Shown piece after piece: positions 18,743 to 29,607 of a DNA stretch of 64,000 nt. The position numbers and the translations under genes were made by a program. This DNA comes from JAFEDN01 sp963712715. Lineage in GTDB: Bacteria > Pseudomonadota > Gammaproteobacteria > Coxiellales > Coxiellaceae. The stretch lies in the NCBI GenBank assembly GCA_963712715.1, contig CAVQJI010000008.1:124001-188000 (forward strand). Direction: 5' to 3'. The notes below the pieces were generated by a model, which was given only the letters and a program-made list of their open reading frames with translations, ran no database searches and had not been told where the DNA came from. The first letter of the stretch is position 1. Each line of letters opens with the position of its first letter.

Positions 18743-21700
18743 ATGCAAGAAGATCAACGTCCTCAACAACCCTCTGGCCCGGAAACAGTCACCTCTAAAA
18801 TTAAGGAAAGCAAAATCCGCATGGGTGAGAATACACCCAGCCGGTTTGGTGAGACTAAAGAGGATAACGATTTAGGGCTACCGTCAGGAATCAAGGACGT
18901 TAAAGACAGCACAAGCGGACCTTTAGTCACGGGTAGTGTGAAATTCCCCCCACTGCAGGCGGCGTTAAAATCGCATTACAGCGCGCAAGGCAGCCTGCAA
19001 TTGCCGTTGTCCGGGAAAGATTTCCCGATTAAAGACGTCAGCTTGAGCATCAGCGACAAGAGCGAACAGGATCAACAGGAAAAAGCGCGGCAATTGGCGA
19101 AAGAAAAAGCCAAAGATGCTGAAGAGGATAAGGAAACCCAGGGCAGTCAGAAAGGCAAGCGCAAAGAAGACGCCTTCTGGTCATCGCGTTTTCGCCTGGA
19201 AGAAGAATGGCATCGCATTAGTAAACCCGTTGCGGTGAAAGACGTCTTCACCATTGAGAACAGTACCACCCCGGTTCGGCGTATCCTGGTGGAAGGACGC
19301 GCCGGGGTGGGCAAGACTACCTTTAGCCAGTATGTGGCCCACCAGTGGGCACAGCAACATCTGTTTGCCGGACAGTTTGATTATGTCTTCTGGCTGCCGT
19401 TGCGCCAATGCTTATCCACTACCTACCACCGCGATAGCGGTAATATGGAAGCCCATATAGCGGCATTTATTTATAGGCAGCAAATTTCGGCGAGTGAACA
19501 CATCCCTATGATTGAAAAGGTACTCAGCGCCGGAGAAAACAGTCGCACCCTGTTGATTCTCGATGGTTTTGACGAGGTGGCCGGACAGTTGGCCGATTCA
19601 GATCAACCGTTTTATGTGATTCTGGGTGAATTGCTGAGATTTCCCAACCTGATCATCACCACCCGCGATTACCAGACCCCGCCATCTCAATATAAGTTTG
19701 ACCGCCGCCTGGTCAATGTGGGTTTTACGGATGAGCAGATCAGCGCTTATATTCAGAGTTATTATGTATTTTCAGTGACGCCCACACTCACTTTAGATCA
19801 GGAAAAGAAAAAAGAAGATAAATACGAAACTTCCACCCTGGAAACAAAATCCACTTCCTCGGAAATCAGTTCTGCTACGGAACAGGCGAAGCGGATGGAA
19901 GCCGCTCTGAAACAAAACCCGCGCTTTTGGGGCCTGGCGCACATTCCTTTGAACCTGGCGTTAATCTGTGAAAGTTGGCCTTCCCTCACCCTACCCACGC
20001 CCACGGGCAGTCCTGTCGTTGAGAGCCCAATGAAGAACCCGCCCAAAACAAAGACGGAGGACAGTAAAGTCGTCTCTCCCCTCACTCAGCCTACGGAACT
20101 GAACTTAACGGCGCTGTACCAAAACGTCCTGGTCTGTTTTCTCAAACGCGATATGCAAAAACAGGCTCAATCCTCGACAACCCCCCTCACTTGGGAAGCC
20201 TTAAGCGAATCCTATGCTTTAGAACTGCTCAGTCTGGGTGCGATTGCCTGGCAAGGGATGCAAGCCCAGCAACAAATTCTCGACGCCTATCCCCTGACTA
20301 AAGCCCTGGCGCTGATCGTATCCGATTACCTGGAGAATGAAAAATCCTCACTGGAAGAGGTTTTTCGTCAAGCATTGGCGTTGGGCTTTGTCCGTCATGA
20401 CAGCAACGATGAAAAAGCGCCTTGGCTGGAACGGCGCTATTACTTTATCCATTTGACCTTCCAGGAATATTTTGCCGCTCATTATGTGTTACAAACCTTG
20501 CAAGGGCGGCGGGGAAAGGATGCCTGCCAAAAAATGCGGGACTGGCTGGCCCAGCATAAATACGAGCCGCGCTATGCGGTGTTATTGAGCTTTCTGGCAG
20601 GCTTAACCCTGCAACCCGGTTATGATCAGGCGCTGCGAATATTTTGGTATACCTTGTTGTCGCCCCCTTATGATGTGGTGGGTGCGCAGCATCTGCAACT
20701 CATGGTGCGTTGCTTAATTGAAGCTCGGTTTGATCCTCGTATTCCCGGGCGAGCGTCATTGTTAATGGAGATTCGGCAATGGGTGGATGCGATGGTGCTG
20801 CAGCCGTTGCGTGTGCGAGATAAAGATTTACCTATTGCATTACCCTGGCTGAAGGAATTATTACAACAGGAGCCGAAATTATTGAACCTATGCGGCTGGA
20901 CGTTGCCTAAAGCTTACCTCAAGGCCGCGGGCGATCAACATGATTATGTCCAGAAGGCGGCGATCCGGGCATTAGACGGCTTGGGCGCGAGTTTATCCTC
21001 CCAGCCGGAAGCGTTGGCGCTGGTGCTGAAGGCCGCAGGCGATCAAAATTGGTATGTCCGGGAGGCGGCGATTGAGATGCTAGGAGGTTTGGGCGCGAGT
21101 TTATCCTCCCAGCCGGAAGCGTTGGCGCTGGTGCTGAAGGCCGCAGGCAATGAAAATTTGGTTGTCCATCGGATGGCGATCCAGGCGTTAGGCGGCTTGG
21201 GCGCGAGTTTATCCTCGAATCTGGAAGCGTTGGGGGTGGTGCTGAAGGCTGCGGGCGATCAAGATAAAGATGTCCGGTCAGCGGCGATTAAGGCGTTAAG
21301 CGGCTTGAGCGCGAGTTTATCCTCGAATCTGGAAGCGTTGGGGGTGGTGCTGAAGGCTGCGGGCGATCAAGATAAAGATGTCCGGTCGGCGGCAATTAAG
21401 GCGTTAAGCGGCTTGAGCGCGAGTTTATCCTCGAATCTGGAAGCGTTGGGGGTGGTGCTGAAGGCCGCGGGCTGATCAAGAGGGGGAGGTCCGGGAGGCG
21501 GCGATGAGGGCGTTAGGCGGCTTGGGCGCGAGTTTATCCTCGAATCCGAAAGCGTTGGCGCTGGTGCTGAAGGCTGCGGGCGATCAAAATAAGTATATCC
21601 GGCAGGCGGCGATCCAGGCATTAGGCGGCTTGGGCGCGAGTTTAGCTTCTCAGCCGGAAGCATTGGCACTGGTGTTGAAGGCCGCGGGTGACCAAGATGT

Positions 21701-24700
21701 GAATGTCCAGTGGGCGGCGATTGAGGCGTTAGGCGGCTTGGGCGCGAGTTTATCCTCGCATCCGAAAGCGTTGGCGCTGGTGCTGAAGGCCGCGGGCGGT
21801 CAATCGGGGAATGTCCAGTCGGCGGGGATTAAGGCGTTAGGCGGCTTGGGCGCGAGTTTATCCTCGCAGCCGGAAGCGTTGGCGGTGGTGCTGAAGGCCG
21901 CGCGCGATCAATATGGGTATGTCCGGTCAGCGGCGATTGAGGCGTTAGGCGGCTTGGGCGCGAGTTTATCCTCGCAGCCGGAAGCATTGGCGCTGGTGCT
22001 GAAGGCCACGGGGATAGATAGGAGTCCGGTGGGCGGCGATTAAGGCGTTAAGCGGCTTGGGCGCGAGTTTATCCTCGAATCCGGAAGCGTGGGCGCTGAT
22101 GCTGAAGGCCGCGGGAGATCAAGAGGGTTATGTCCGGTCGGCGGCGATTCAGGCGTTAGGCGGCTTGGGCGCGGGTTTAATCTCCCAGCCGGAAGCGTTG
22201 GCGCTGGTGCTGAAGGCCGCAGGCGATCAAAATTGGTATGTCCGAGAAGTGGCGATAGAGATATTTAAAAACGTAGGCTTAGCCGCTTTAATCCCAGGCT
22301 ATCTTGCTACACAAACCCAACGACAAGAATGGTTCAATCGACCAGAAAATCTTTGGCAGCCTGTTTTACTCCCACTCATTCAGCAAACCTGGCCAGTGTT
22401 GGCGTTTGATGGCAAGACGCTGATCGTCGTCAGCGGCAGTAGCAGCGAACGTTTTGCCTTATCTTCTCCAGAGCGAATACGTCCGTTGATCGACGCCATC
22501 AACAAAGCCTGGAAAGGCTACGGATTTCCGCTAGTTTCATTCGAAGCCTGTACCGGTAAGAAAACCCGTTATCCTCAACTGCAACCGCCTGACTTTAAAT
22601 CGGCCCCTCAATTGGCATTAGACGCCGGCAATCGACGGCGTGCTACCCGGCTAGCCCCAGTGGAGAATAAAAAAAATCTCCCTGAATTAGGACGGATGAA
22701 TTCTACAGGCCACATGCTGGTCGATTTTAACATTCCCTATTGGAAAATTAAGGAAGAAAAAGTACTGGGTGAAGGCGCATTTGGCACGGTATCTCTAGGC
22801 AAATATGATCGGGACCGGGTGGCGATTAAGCGATTTAAATTAGAAGATTTTCCCCGGGAACTGTTACAAAAAATCCTCAGTGAAGCTTCCGTGATGGCCC
22901 GTATTCAATCGGATTATCTGGTGGGTCTGCGTGGCGTTTGCCTGGAAGCGCCGCATTATTGTTTAGTGATGGAATATCTGCCGGGTGGCGATTTGTACCA
23001 ATTACTGCATCCCAAAAAAAGCGAAGTCTTATCTCCCTCCCAGCCGTTGTCGTTATCCCAATGCTATCGACTGGCGAGCGATATGGCTATCGGGCTATCC
23101 TATCTCCATCAACAGGGCATTTTACACCGTGATTTAAAAAGTCTGAATGTGTTGTTGTGGCGGGAATACCACGGCGAATGGCGCGCCAAACTCAGCGACT
23201 TTGGTCTGTCCACTCTAAAGCGCTCTCTATTACGGGGCGAAGGCGTGGTGGGTTCCTGGCCGTGGTTAGCCCCTGAAATTATGATGGGCACAGACACGGA
23301 AGCTGAGGACCAGTACAGCAAAGCGACCGACGTCTATGGTCTGGGGATGCTGCTCTATGAACTGGCCACCGGTAAAGTCCCTTTTTTCGACCTGCCCAAT
23401 AAACCTGCTAAACCCAACGCCAGGAAATCAAAGAATGGATCATAGCCGGTGAACGTCCGTGGAAACACCTACCCTCAGACTGTCCCACTGAGCTGGCGCA
23501 ACTGATTACGGGAGTGCTGCGCTGAGGACCCTAACCATCGCCCCGCAACCAGCGTCGTGGCGGACCGGCTGGAAGCACTGTATGCAGCGGCTAATAAAAA
23601 ACACTCTGAGCCTGTGGACAGCCCGCCCACGGACCTGAAGATTTCATTGCCATCATCATCTTCGCCTGGAAAAGAAAAAAAGAGGAATCCAGGAACGATA
23701 TTGAAATAATAGGGAGTGGATTATCTCCGGAGATGTTGGGGAGTCTGCTAGAAGTCAAGAGAGATGGCCGAGAAAAAGCAGATTTCCTGAAGGAATTGCT
23801 GCGGCAGGGTGGTAGTGTGGACCAGGCCGATCATCAAGGCCGCAGCCACTTACATCGCGCCGTTGCCTCGAACGATAGGGAGTGTACATCCGTATTATTG
23901 GCCCATGGCGCACGGATTGACCTGCCGGATAAACAAGGGGTCACGCCCCTGGATTTAGCGCTGGGTTTGGATCAAGTGGGCGAGCCGTTGGTAGCGTTAT
24001 TGTTGCAGGCGCATAAGCCCTCTTCCACATCGACCACTCAATTATCGGAATATGCCCGCCTGCTGCAGGCGACGATTCAATGGGGGCTGCGTGGCGCGGA
24101 ACAGGAAATGCTGCGCCGATCGGTGGCGGAAATCAAAGAATCCAAATCGAGTAAGACAGAGAAATTAGCCGCTTACGCCGCTGCGTGGGGTTATACTTGT
24201 CAGAATATAGAAAAAGATGGCAACTGCTTTTATCACACCATCAGCCATCAATTGCAGCAGCAATTAGGGATGGATATTCCCTACGATCAACTGCGCGCCA
24301 TCGCCACCGGGCATGTATTGGATAACCTGGCGCTTTACAGCGGCAGTGTTGATCAAAGCATGCATACGTTTATCGACAAAATGAGTCAGGACGCACAATG
24401 GGCGGATGAAATTCATTTGCGTGCCTTGTCGCGCGCCTTAAACCTCACCTTAGTGATCGTGCGCAGCGATCAAACCGTGAATGTCCTGCGTCGCGAAAAA
24501 TCGAACGCCATTTTACATTTGGGCTATGAAGTGGGCGTGCATTATCAATCGTTAACCGTAGAAAACCCTGCCTTATGTGCAAAATTGCAAAAAGAACGGG
24601 TGGATAATACTGAAATGGATACAGGATTTAACGGCGGCTTGTCATTGGAGGTTTTGAAAAAATTGGGTCAGCCGGTATCTGGCTCTGACGATGCTAAAAA

Positions 24701-25253
24701 AACGCCGCCCATGTCCATACCCAAAACAGAGATCCTACCACAAGTCACAGATCAAGAAGATAAATCGTCGTTTTTTAGCCCACGCTTGTTTGTACCCGCG
24801 CCGGTTTCATCCGCACAAGCGCAACAGCTATTCGCCTTTAAACAGAAGCTGCAGCAACTGTGCGGCAATCAGGGTTATACTTTTCGTATCCAACGGACAC
24901 AGGCGGATCAGCTAGTGTTGCGATTCACTGCCGTGGATAAGGCTGAAACAGAAAAAATCCGTAAAGAACTGATGGCTCTTTCCCGCTTATTGCAGAAATT
25001 AGTTTCTGATGCTGATATCTTTCTTGAGCAGTACAAAACAGACTGGCAACAATGGACCTTAACTCTTCAGGCAGAACCGGGTTTACTCGATCAGATCGCT
25101 AATTTAATGCATAGCGCCAGTGTGGCTTATTTGTCGCCGTCAGATGCTAAAACAGGCATAGGATTTTTCCAGTCGCCGAGCATGGTGAAAAATTCATCGG
25201 GTTCATCAACCAACCTCAACGAGCCGTTGGCAGTGGGTTGTGGGATACAGTAG
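18743..25253 (+). pseudogene. Second NACHT-HEAT-kinase-ankyrin-OTU gene, broken by several frameshifts
   Basis: This full-length paralog starts 21 bases after copy 1's stop with its own AAAGGAG. Open pieces: 18743-21475 (N-terminus, NACHT with GRAGVGKTT, first HEAT units), 21504-22043 and 22057-23445 (more HEAT units, kinase with VAIK, HRDLKSLN, DFG), and 23733-25253 (ankyrin, OTU with DGNCFY, C-terminus). Breaks: an extra T in GCGGGCTGATCAA at about 21473; a damaged repeat at 22005-22040; a shift at about 23425; another at about 23510; one in an A-run at about 23675-23700. Catalytic motifs of all domains survive. The truncated 910-residue NACHT-HEAT piece could still be made. From about 24000 to 24420 it is nearly identical to copy 1 (17440-17860), which suggests gene conversion. 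Confidence 0.85.
20921..22270 (+). repeat. 108-bp tandem repeats encoding HEAT units (copy 2)
   Basis: About 13 units are present. Units at 21204-21311 and 21312-21419 differ at only about two bases, so they are a very recent duplication. The core GGCTTGGGCGCGAGTTTATC recurs in most units. Two of the gene's frame breaks lie inside this array. Confidence 0.88.
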
Positions 25254-25319
25254 TCGGGTGAGTTATTGATGCAGGTTATGAAGTAAATTCCGGTATTTGT
25301 CTAAGAGCTGAATTGTTTT

Positions 25320-25595
25320 ATGATTCTCAAAAATTATCTGAGCGAGAATATCAATATGGGTTCAATATCTTGGAAAGTTTTGCTAATGGAAGTGATTGAG
25401 GATCGTGGTTATGCTAAAGGTTACACTGATGGCCAGGCCACCGGTCGTGTGGCTGGTCGTCAACAAGGCATCTCCATTGCACGCCGGCGAATAGCCCAAG
25501 CGCTGCTCTGTAGAAACAGCTTGTCGGTAACGGTCATTGCCGAGGTGACGGATTTGTCAGTGTCAACGATTGAATCTCTGCGAGAAACGAGTTGA
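25320..25595 (+). pseudogene. C-terminal fragment of an Rpn/PD-(D/E)XK transposase-like nuclease
   Basis: The open frame encodes 91 residues. Only the last about 65 are recognisable: a repetitive GYAKGYTDGQATGRVAGRQQ linker followed by IAQALLCRNSLSVTVIAEVTDLSV, the typical C-terminal helix pair of Rpn-family recombination-promoting nucleases. The nuclease core (about 200 residues) is missing and no good ribosome-binding site precedes the ATG. It is probably a remnant carried between the NACHT locus and the IS21 element. Confidence 0.5.
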
Positions 25596-25720
25596 ACAAT
25601 TAACTGAGTTGTACTGATCAAAGGTCAGTGGGTCTCAGTAAAATTGGAAGATGAAAAAACCAGAAAATTTCATGTAGAAGCTATGTAGCTTTTATAATCC
25701 GCTCCGCGAAAAAATAATAG

Positions 25721-25820
25721 TGTTAATTTGCGCCTCAATGGAGCCAATGGATTTGCGGCTAATGGAGCCACTTCATTTGCGCCTTAATGGAGCCACTTCA
25801 TTTGCGGCTTAATGGAGCCA
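25721..25820 (+). repeat. Multiple terminal repeats at IS21 left end
   Basis: Four imperfect 24-25-bp units (ATTTGCGSCTTAATGGAGCC plus a short spacer) are head to tail. Internal repeated transposase-binding sites of this kind are typical of IS21 ends. Confidence 0.8.
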
Positions 25821-25914
25821 GTGAGTACATAAAATAACCCGTATTCGTGTGTCAAACTTTCATGAAATAGAGTAATTTCTGACCTTTATAACTTGATTAA
25901 AGGGAGAAATGACT

Positions 25915-27463
25915 ATGTCTAATCGGAGGTTTGAAATGTACGAATATCGTCAAATAATTGGCCTGATGCGGCAAGGGGAAAGGGATCGATCCATTGCCCG
26001 GGCTGGATTTGCTGGCCGTAAAAAGATCAAAGGCATCCGGCAAATAGCCGCTCAACAAGGTTGGCTGAATCCTGAGGTCTCCTTGCCGGATAACCAGGAA
26101 CTCGCCAAATTACTCAATGGAGCGGCAAAAAGCAGCCGCCCTATTATCCACGCTTCGTCGGTATTGCCTTATGAGAAAAAAATCGTTGACTGGCATCAAC
26201 AGGGCATACAAACGACTACCATCCATGCGGCATTGCAACGCGAGCATGGGTTCAGCGGTAATTATTTTTCGGTGCAACGGTTTGTCAAAAAACTCGAGGA
26301 ACAAACGCCGCCAGCCACAACAACGGTATTGGAATTTAAACCCGGCGAATGTGCACAGGTGGATTTTGGCGCGGGACCAGGATCGTCGATGAAGAAACAG
26401 GAGAAACCCTACCCACGTGGATTTTCGTTATGGTGCTCGCCTGGAGCCGACACCAATATGCGGAAATCGTTCGTCGACAGGATGTCATCACGTGGTTGGG
26501 TTGTCATCGACGTGCGCTTGAATTTTTTGGTGGAGTGCCTTTGAAATTTTAATCGATAATTGCAAATGCGCAATCACGCGGGCCTGTTACCATGATCCGG
26601 AAGTGCAACGCGCTTATGGTGAATTAGCTGAAGGCTATGGGTTTATGATTTCTGCCTGTCCGCCGTACGATCCTCAGAAAAAAGGCAGAGTGGAATCGGG
26701 CGTCAAATATGTCAAGAACAACTTTATTCCGTTACGCGAATTTCGAAACCTGGCCAGTTCCAATCGTGAATTAATGCATTGGGTATTAACCGTTGCCGGC
26801 AATCGTATTCATGGCAGCACCTATGAAAAACCACTGATACGCTTTGAGATTGAAAAAAAGCTCTTAAAGCCATTGCCCGAAAAACCGGTTGAACTGGCGT
26901 GCTGGGCCAAAGTAAAAGTGCATGGTGATTGCCATATTCAATTTGCAAAATGTCGTTATTCGGTTCCCTATCAACGTGTCCATCAAGCCTTATGGTTACG
27001 CGCCGGCGAAACCAGCATCCGCATATATCACGACCATGAGCTGGTCGCTATTCATGCCCGTTTATTTCGACCGGGTTCGCTTACCACCCTGCAGGAACAC
27101 TTACCCCCGAACGCATTGGCTTATGCGATGCATAATCCACAATGGTGTTTGAAAAAATCCTGTGAAGTGGGTGTGTACTGTGAGCAGGTCGTCCGTGCGC
27201 TCTTTGATGATGCTGTCGTCGATCGACTGCGAGCGGTGCAGGGCATTTTACACTTACAAAATAAATATGGCGCTTCCCGTTTAGATGCGGCCTGTCGACG
27301 GGCGATGGCTTTTCACAGTCCTTACTACCGCACCATTAAAACGATGCTGGCCAATGGATTAGAATATGGACCTTTGCCTGTCGAAGAAGTCTTTGACACA
27401 TTAGCAGAAACCTACACGGGTAAAGGACGTTATGGTCGAAATACATCGACGTTATTGCAATAA
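25915..27463 (+). pseudogene. IstA transposase, two frameshifts
   Basis: IstA is the DDE transposase of IS21. Piece 1 runs from ATG 25915 (GGGAG ribosome-binding site; ATG 25909 is too close to it) through the N-terminal helix-turn-helix region to CAQVDFGAGP (first catalytic Asp region). Near 26375-26390 the frame changes to ETGETLPTWIFVMVLAWSRH, and near 26545 it changes again, into IIDNCKCAITRACYHDPEV and YDPQKKGRVESGVKYVKNNF (catalytic Glu region). The rest, to 27463, is intact. The joined protein is of normal length (about 515 residues). The element is probably not autonomous unless the shifts are sequencing errors. Confidence 0.85.
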
Positions 27464-27491
27464 TCAACCCCACTTTTAAGGAGATTTTTTT

Positions 27492-28313
27492 ATGATGCAT
27501 CCCATGCCCGAAATTAATACTTTACTCAAACAATTAAAGTTGTCCAATATGTACGAACACATCGCAGAACGAAATCGGGAAGCGATTGAACGCCATTTAA
27601 GTTACCCGGAATTTTTTGCCCTGTTATTACAGGACGAAATGATGTCCCGGGAAAGTAAAAAATTTATTGCCCGCCTCACGCGATCCGGTTTGGAAGCCGA
27701 CAAGACCCTGGAAAATTTTAATTTCTTATATAACCCGAAAATCAGCCGACCGCAAATTCAGGATTTGGCAACCTGTCGTTTTATTGCAGAAAAAGCCCCC
27801 GTTTTAATCGCGGGACCGTGCGGAACCGGAAAAAGTCATATAGCGCAGGCGTTAGGACATTGCGCGATACGACAGGGTATCGATGTGTTGTGGATGACGC
27901 AAACCCGAATGCTGAATGATTTACAGACGGCAAAAGCTGTTGGCCGTTATGAAAAGAAATTGATGACACTGGTGAAAGTATCCCTGCTGATCATCGACGA
28001 TTTTGGGCTAAAGCCGTTACGTTCTCCGCAGGATGAAGATTTTCATATCCTCATTTCCGAACGATATGAGCGGGTACCCACGATCGTCACCAGTAATTTA
28101 GAATGGAGCGAATGGGGAGACGCTTTTCCTAATCGCTTATTAGCAGCAGCGACATTAGATCGTCTACGCGATCAGGCGTATCTGGTCCCTTTGGAAGGAG
28201 ACACTTATCGTCGTAGTCGTAACTATTTAACGGGAAAAAAAACCGTTTCGCCTCCCCGGCAGGAAGCAGATACTCCAGCGGTGAGTTCGATAAACCAGAC
28301 AGATGCCCAGTAA
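27492..28313 (+). CDS. IstB transposition helper ATPase
   Basis: This is a 273-residue AAA+ ATPase of the IstB/DnaC type. Walker A is GPCGTGKSH (about residues 107-115) and Walker B is SLLIIDDFG (about 161-169). Family knowledge: IstB binds target DNA and activates IstA. The start follows AAGGAG and lies 28 bases after the istA stop, as in a typical istAB operon. Length is normal (about 250-270), with a slightly extended, Pro/Thr-rich tail after the usual end at LTGKK. Confidence 0.92.
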   Translation: MMHPMPEINTLLKQLKLSNMYEHIAERNREAIERHLSYPEFFALLLQDEMMSRESKKFIARLTRSGLEADKTLENFNFLYNPKISRPQIQDLATCRFIAEKAPVLIAGPCGTGKSHIAQALGHCAIRQGIDVLWMTQTRMLNDLQTAKAVGRYEKKLMTLVKVSLLIIDDFGLKPLRSPQDEDFHILISERYERVPTIVTSNLEWSEWGDAFPNRLLAAATLDRLRDQAYLVPLEGDTYRRSRNYLTGKKTVSPPRQEADTPAVSSINQTDAQ

Positions 28314-28814
28314 ACCGGTGGTCAGCAATGATAAATATCGCTCTCTTTCTCCCTTGTTCCTAACCCCTGTGAGAGAGCGACTCCAGCCATTGTTAACAGG
28401 GTGAAGCAATCGGGAAATTGCTCACCCTGTGATACCCCCAAAATTTAATAAACCCCAGCCCTGTTGCTGGCCGCATTCACGGACGCCTTTCCGCCCTGGT
28501 CCCACACCAAGGGCGAGGCGAACAACTTCAGTCGATAGTCAACAAGGTGAGACGCCACACGGTTCACTCACCTTGTGCCAGCCCGACCTTAAACACTCTT
28601 CACACTTCAGACTGTTTTTAACTCCCGGAGTGCGTCCGTCCCGATAAGTACCCGGTAGAGCGTCCCGTCGGCCATTGGGCGGCTTCGCCGCGTACCGCGC
28701 CGATCACGTCTGGCAGCTCCGTCTACTCCGTAGTGGCGCTATCACCGACCCGCTTCATCGCTCTTTCGTGGACATTCGCTTATTCTCTTCCGGTGATGTT
28801 TGTCCTGAATAACA

Positions 28815-28856
28815 TAAAAATAACATAACAGTAACGTTACTGTTATGTTATTTTTA
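28815..28856. repeat. Perfect 42-bp palindrome
   Basis: Reads identically on both strands around the centre AGTAACGTTACT; the outer parts are AACATAACA and its complement. It ends module 1 of the IS21 cargo. Confidence 0.92.
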
Positions 28857-28874
28857 GTTTTATATCCAATCATA

Positions 28875-28922
28875 GCCCTAAAATATCGTCAAATATCAAT
28901 ATTAATGTGATATTTTTAGGGC
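28875..28922. repeat. Inverted repeat between the cargo modules
   Basis: GCCCTAAAATATC (28875-28887) pairs with GATATTTTTAGGGC (28909-28922) with one bulged A, around an AT-rich loop. Confidence 0.7.
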
Positions 28923-29116
28923 GTCATTCTTAAGCATAGGTTCAGTAGACGGGTGGAAGGCCATTGGGCGGGCTTCGCCCGCGCACCGCGCCGATAACGT
29001 TGAGTGACTCCAGAAATTCTGTAGCGGCGCTATTGGCGGCGACCCCCTTCACCGCTTATCGATCTATAGGCTCTTCTTCCCGTTCGGTGATGAGGGTTAT
29101 CCGTAACAGAACGGTA

Positions 29117-29143
29117 AAGATAACGTTACTGTAACGTTATCTT
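29117..29143. repeat. Palindrome with 13-bp arms
   Basis: AAGATAACGTTAC and its exact reverse complement flank a single T. It ends module 2 of the IS21 cargo, in the same position as the 42-bp palindrome in module 1. Confidence 0.88.
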
Positions 29144-29305
29144 CGCCTAAGCAATCCTCTATGAATAGCAAAAATCCTCCAGCGTATGCTAAAAAAAATA
29201 TTGGACAAATTTATAATTCCAGGCAAGAATAAAAAAGTGAAAAGTAGAAGGCGGTTTGACATGCTTTTTACGAGGTTAAAAATCACCGAATTTGGCCACT
29301 TTTAG

Positions 29306-29355
29306 TGGCTCCATTATGCCGCAAATCGCTGGCTCCATTAAGGCGCAAATTGACA
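29306..29355 (-). repeat. Terminal repeats at IS21 right end
   Basis: Two units in inverted orientation relative to the left end (GGCTCCATTATGCCGCAAAT and GGCTCCATTAAGGCGCAAAT), ending in TGACA next to the AATAG duplication. Confidence 0.8.
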
Positions 29356-29360
29356 AATAG

Positions 29361-29607
29361 GAAGGAACTGTGGGCTGGCAAGTCGTGACGAAAAAATAGA
29401 AGATATAAAATAGAGTCATTCATTGTCGTGACCGTATCCTTCATTGGTGCAACAAAGCCCGTAATGTAGCTTGGTCTCGGGAGTTTGCGACAATAATATT
29501 GGTGAAGCTCATAGCTATCCCGTCTAGAAGATTGCTATTTCTTGTCATTTCCCGCGATGAATGGCTCTATTTTTGAAATGGTATTCATTATTTGGAGGTG
29601 ATGTAAG
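29361..29607 (+). other. Non-coding leader of the IS110-family transposase
   Basis: 247 bp without a gene lie between the IS21 right end and the transposase start (ribosome-binding site GGAGGTGATG). IS110-group elements encode a bridge RNA in the non-coding end beside the transposase. This stretch is the right size to contain part of one, but no defined structure was established by eye. Confidence 0.35.

Larger units (their letters stand above)
28314..29305. other. Non-coding, palindrome-rich cargo inside the IS21 element
   Basis: No credible gene was found in about 990 bp. It holds two hairpins with CAGGGTGA (28398-28432) and AAGGTGAG (28541-28571) stems, then two diverged copies of a roughly 200-bp module (about 28655-28860 and 28955-29145). 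Each module starts with GGCCATTGGGC, has a small GC-rich stem with TTC loop (GGCGGC-TTC-GCCGC or GCGGGC-TTC-GCCCGC), contains ACCGCGCCGAT, and ends in a long AT-rich palindrome built on GTAACGTTAC or TAACGTTA. Confidence 0.7.
25716..29360. mobile_element. IS21-family element with 5-bp target-site duplication and non-coding cargo
   Basis: The element proper is 25721-29355 (3635 bp). The ends are inverted repeats: TGTTAATTTGCGCCTCAATG on the left and, as reverse complement, TGTCAATTTGCGCCTTAATG on the right. AATAG occurs on both outer flanks (25716-25720 and 29356-29360). It carries istA (broken) and istB in the usual order. IS21 elements are typically 2-2.6 kb; the extra length is about 1 kb of palindrome-rich DNA between istB and the right end. 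Confidence 0.88.

Noticed and set aside
25721..25820. Four regularly spaced repeats considered as a CRISPR array
   Set aside because: The spacers are only a few bases and the same units recur inverted at the far end of the element, so they are IS21 terminal repeats.
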